From positions 10,788,001 through 10,852,000 of the forward strand of contig OX377202.1 of the NCBI GenBank assembly GCA_947396885.1: 64,000 nt of DNA, given 5' to 3'. The position numbers and the translations under genes are program-made. Positions 63,386-64,000 of this stretch are shown piece by piece; within the stretch, counting starts at the first letter, position 1; each line of letters opens with the position of its first letter. This stretch comes from Heligmosomoides polygyrus polygyrus (Eukaryota > Nematoda > Chromadorea > Rhabditida > Heligmosomidae). The notes beneath the pieces were generated by a model. It saw nothing but the letters and a program-made list of their open reading frames with translations. It made no database searches and was not told the DNA's origin.

Positions 63386-63683
63386 TATATTTTTTAAAAA
63401 TGCAAGAACCTACTATGTATGTAGCGAACAATGGTTATAAAACTTTCCATATAGATAATATTAAAGATAACAGTAAATATAGATATCATACTATTGCAGA
63501 TATTCTATAATCGATTGATTATTTACTAACAAATAGTCACTGTATATTTATTGATAAGATTTACTCGCAAAATATGGAACACCGAAAGGTCGAAATTTCA
63601 CTCCATTACTAGCAGACCTTACAACTTTAATGTTTGTATATGAATTTCCTCCTTTTTTTTGTTCTCTGTAATGACTAAACTAC

Positions 63684-63960
63684 TGTGACGCAGTTGAAGG
63701 ATGTGCCAGCTGTCACGTGTACCCGACAACAAGTTCCTGGTTCGGATTTCCAGCCAGGCCAACCAAGCCTTCCATTCCTCGGAGATCGAAGAATTGATAC
63801 TGAACTTGTCTGGGAAGGTCACAGCGCTGGCTTGCTCAACCCAATGCAAGTTGTTATATGGCCAAATACGCATTCAAGTCGCTTCCGTGACATCCTGTAG
63901 AAGTAGAATGCGTGGCGCATCCCAAAAGGGATTGAGTAACGCCGTGCTTTCTCCTTTTTT
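63684..63960 (+). mobile_element. SINE-1 copy
   Basis: Head CTGTGACGCAGTTGAAGGAT, B box GGTTCGGATTTCC, tail GAGTAACGCCGTGCTTTCTC. Upstream ATGACTAAACTACTG also occurs at 63205 (ACGACTAAACTACTG). Confidence 0.9.
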
Positions 63961-64000
63961 AATATTTCGCTCAAATCATATGTTGTACAATGCTTTTGCT

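Overview
This window is eukaryotic DNA, most likely from a clade V parasitic (strongylid, hookworm-like) nematode. The gene models use typical nematode introns: three of 57-59 nt plus several kilobase-size ones, GTGAG/GTAAG donors and TTTCAG-type acceptors. One gene belongs to the transthyretin-like family, which is almost confined to nematodes. The rest of the window is dense in RTE-type LINEs, mariner elements and a tRNA-derived SINE. The species assignment is inference.

Only two host genes are well supported. A transthyretin-like secreted protein (111 aa, minus strand) has its signal-peptide exon at 11779..11854 and its two other exons at 5724..5789 and 5473..5666. Its roughly 6-kb first intron holds an intact RTE retrotransposon (1013 codons, exact 20-bp target-site duplication). 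That element sits inside what looks like an older retroelement remnant. A secreted protein with four EF-hands (271 aa, plus strand) has six coding exons from 38855 to 47899, a TATA box at 38771 and a poly(A) signal at 48112. Its first intron (about 6.5 kb) is packed with repeats. Two weaker gene models are an 80-aa secreted peptide on the minus strand (12920..13863) and the 3' end of a beta-rich protein on the plus strand (20691..21283).

Almost everything else is mobile DNA. 0-4 kb: fragments of a second RTE family (RTE-2), a SINE and a mariner C-terminus. 5-13 kb: the transthyretin-like gene with its nested insertions. 14-19 kb: foldback/MITE elements and a mariner-like relic with long inverted ends. 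23-32 kb: two relics of one mariner family, foldback elements, a 21-bp minisatellite and a pair of 167-bp inverted arms carrying a hammerhead-ribozyme-like motif. 32-38 kb: SINEs, a CR1-type LINE tail and a second tRNA-derived repeat family. 38-48 kb: the EF-hand gene. 48-64 kb: a graveyard of RTE-2 pieces and at least five mariner lineages, with SINEs between them and one mariner-like element inserted into a SINE.

The most interesting signals are: the near-identical 3' tails of the abundant SINE and RTE-2 (a probable SINE-LINE partnership); the complete, recently inserted RTE; the hammerhead-like inverted pair; and a 21-bp unit that recurs in foldback elements across the window. No CRISPR, rRNA, prokaryotic gene or clearly functional tRNA gene was seen.
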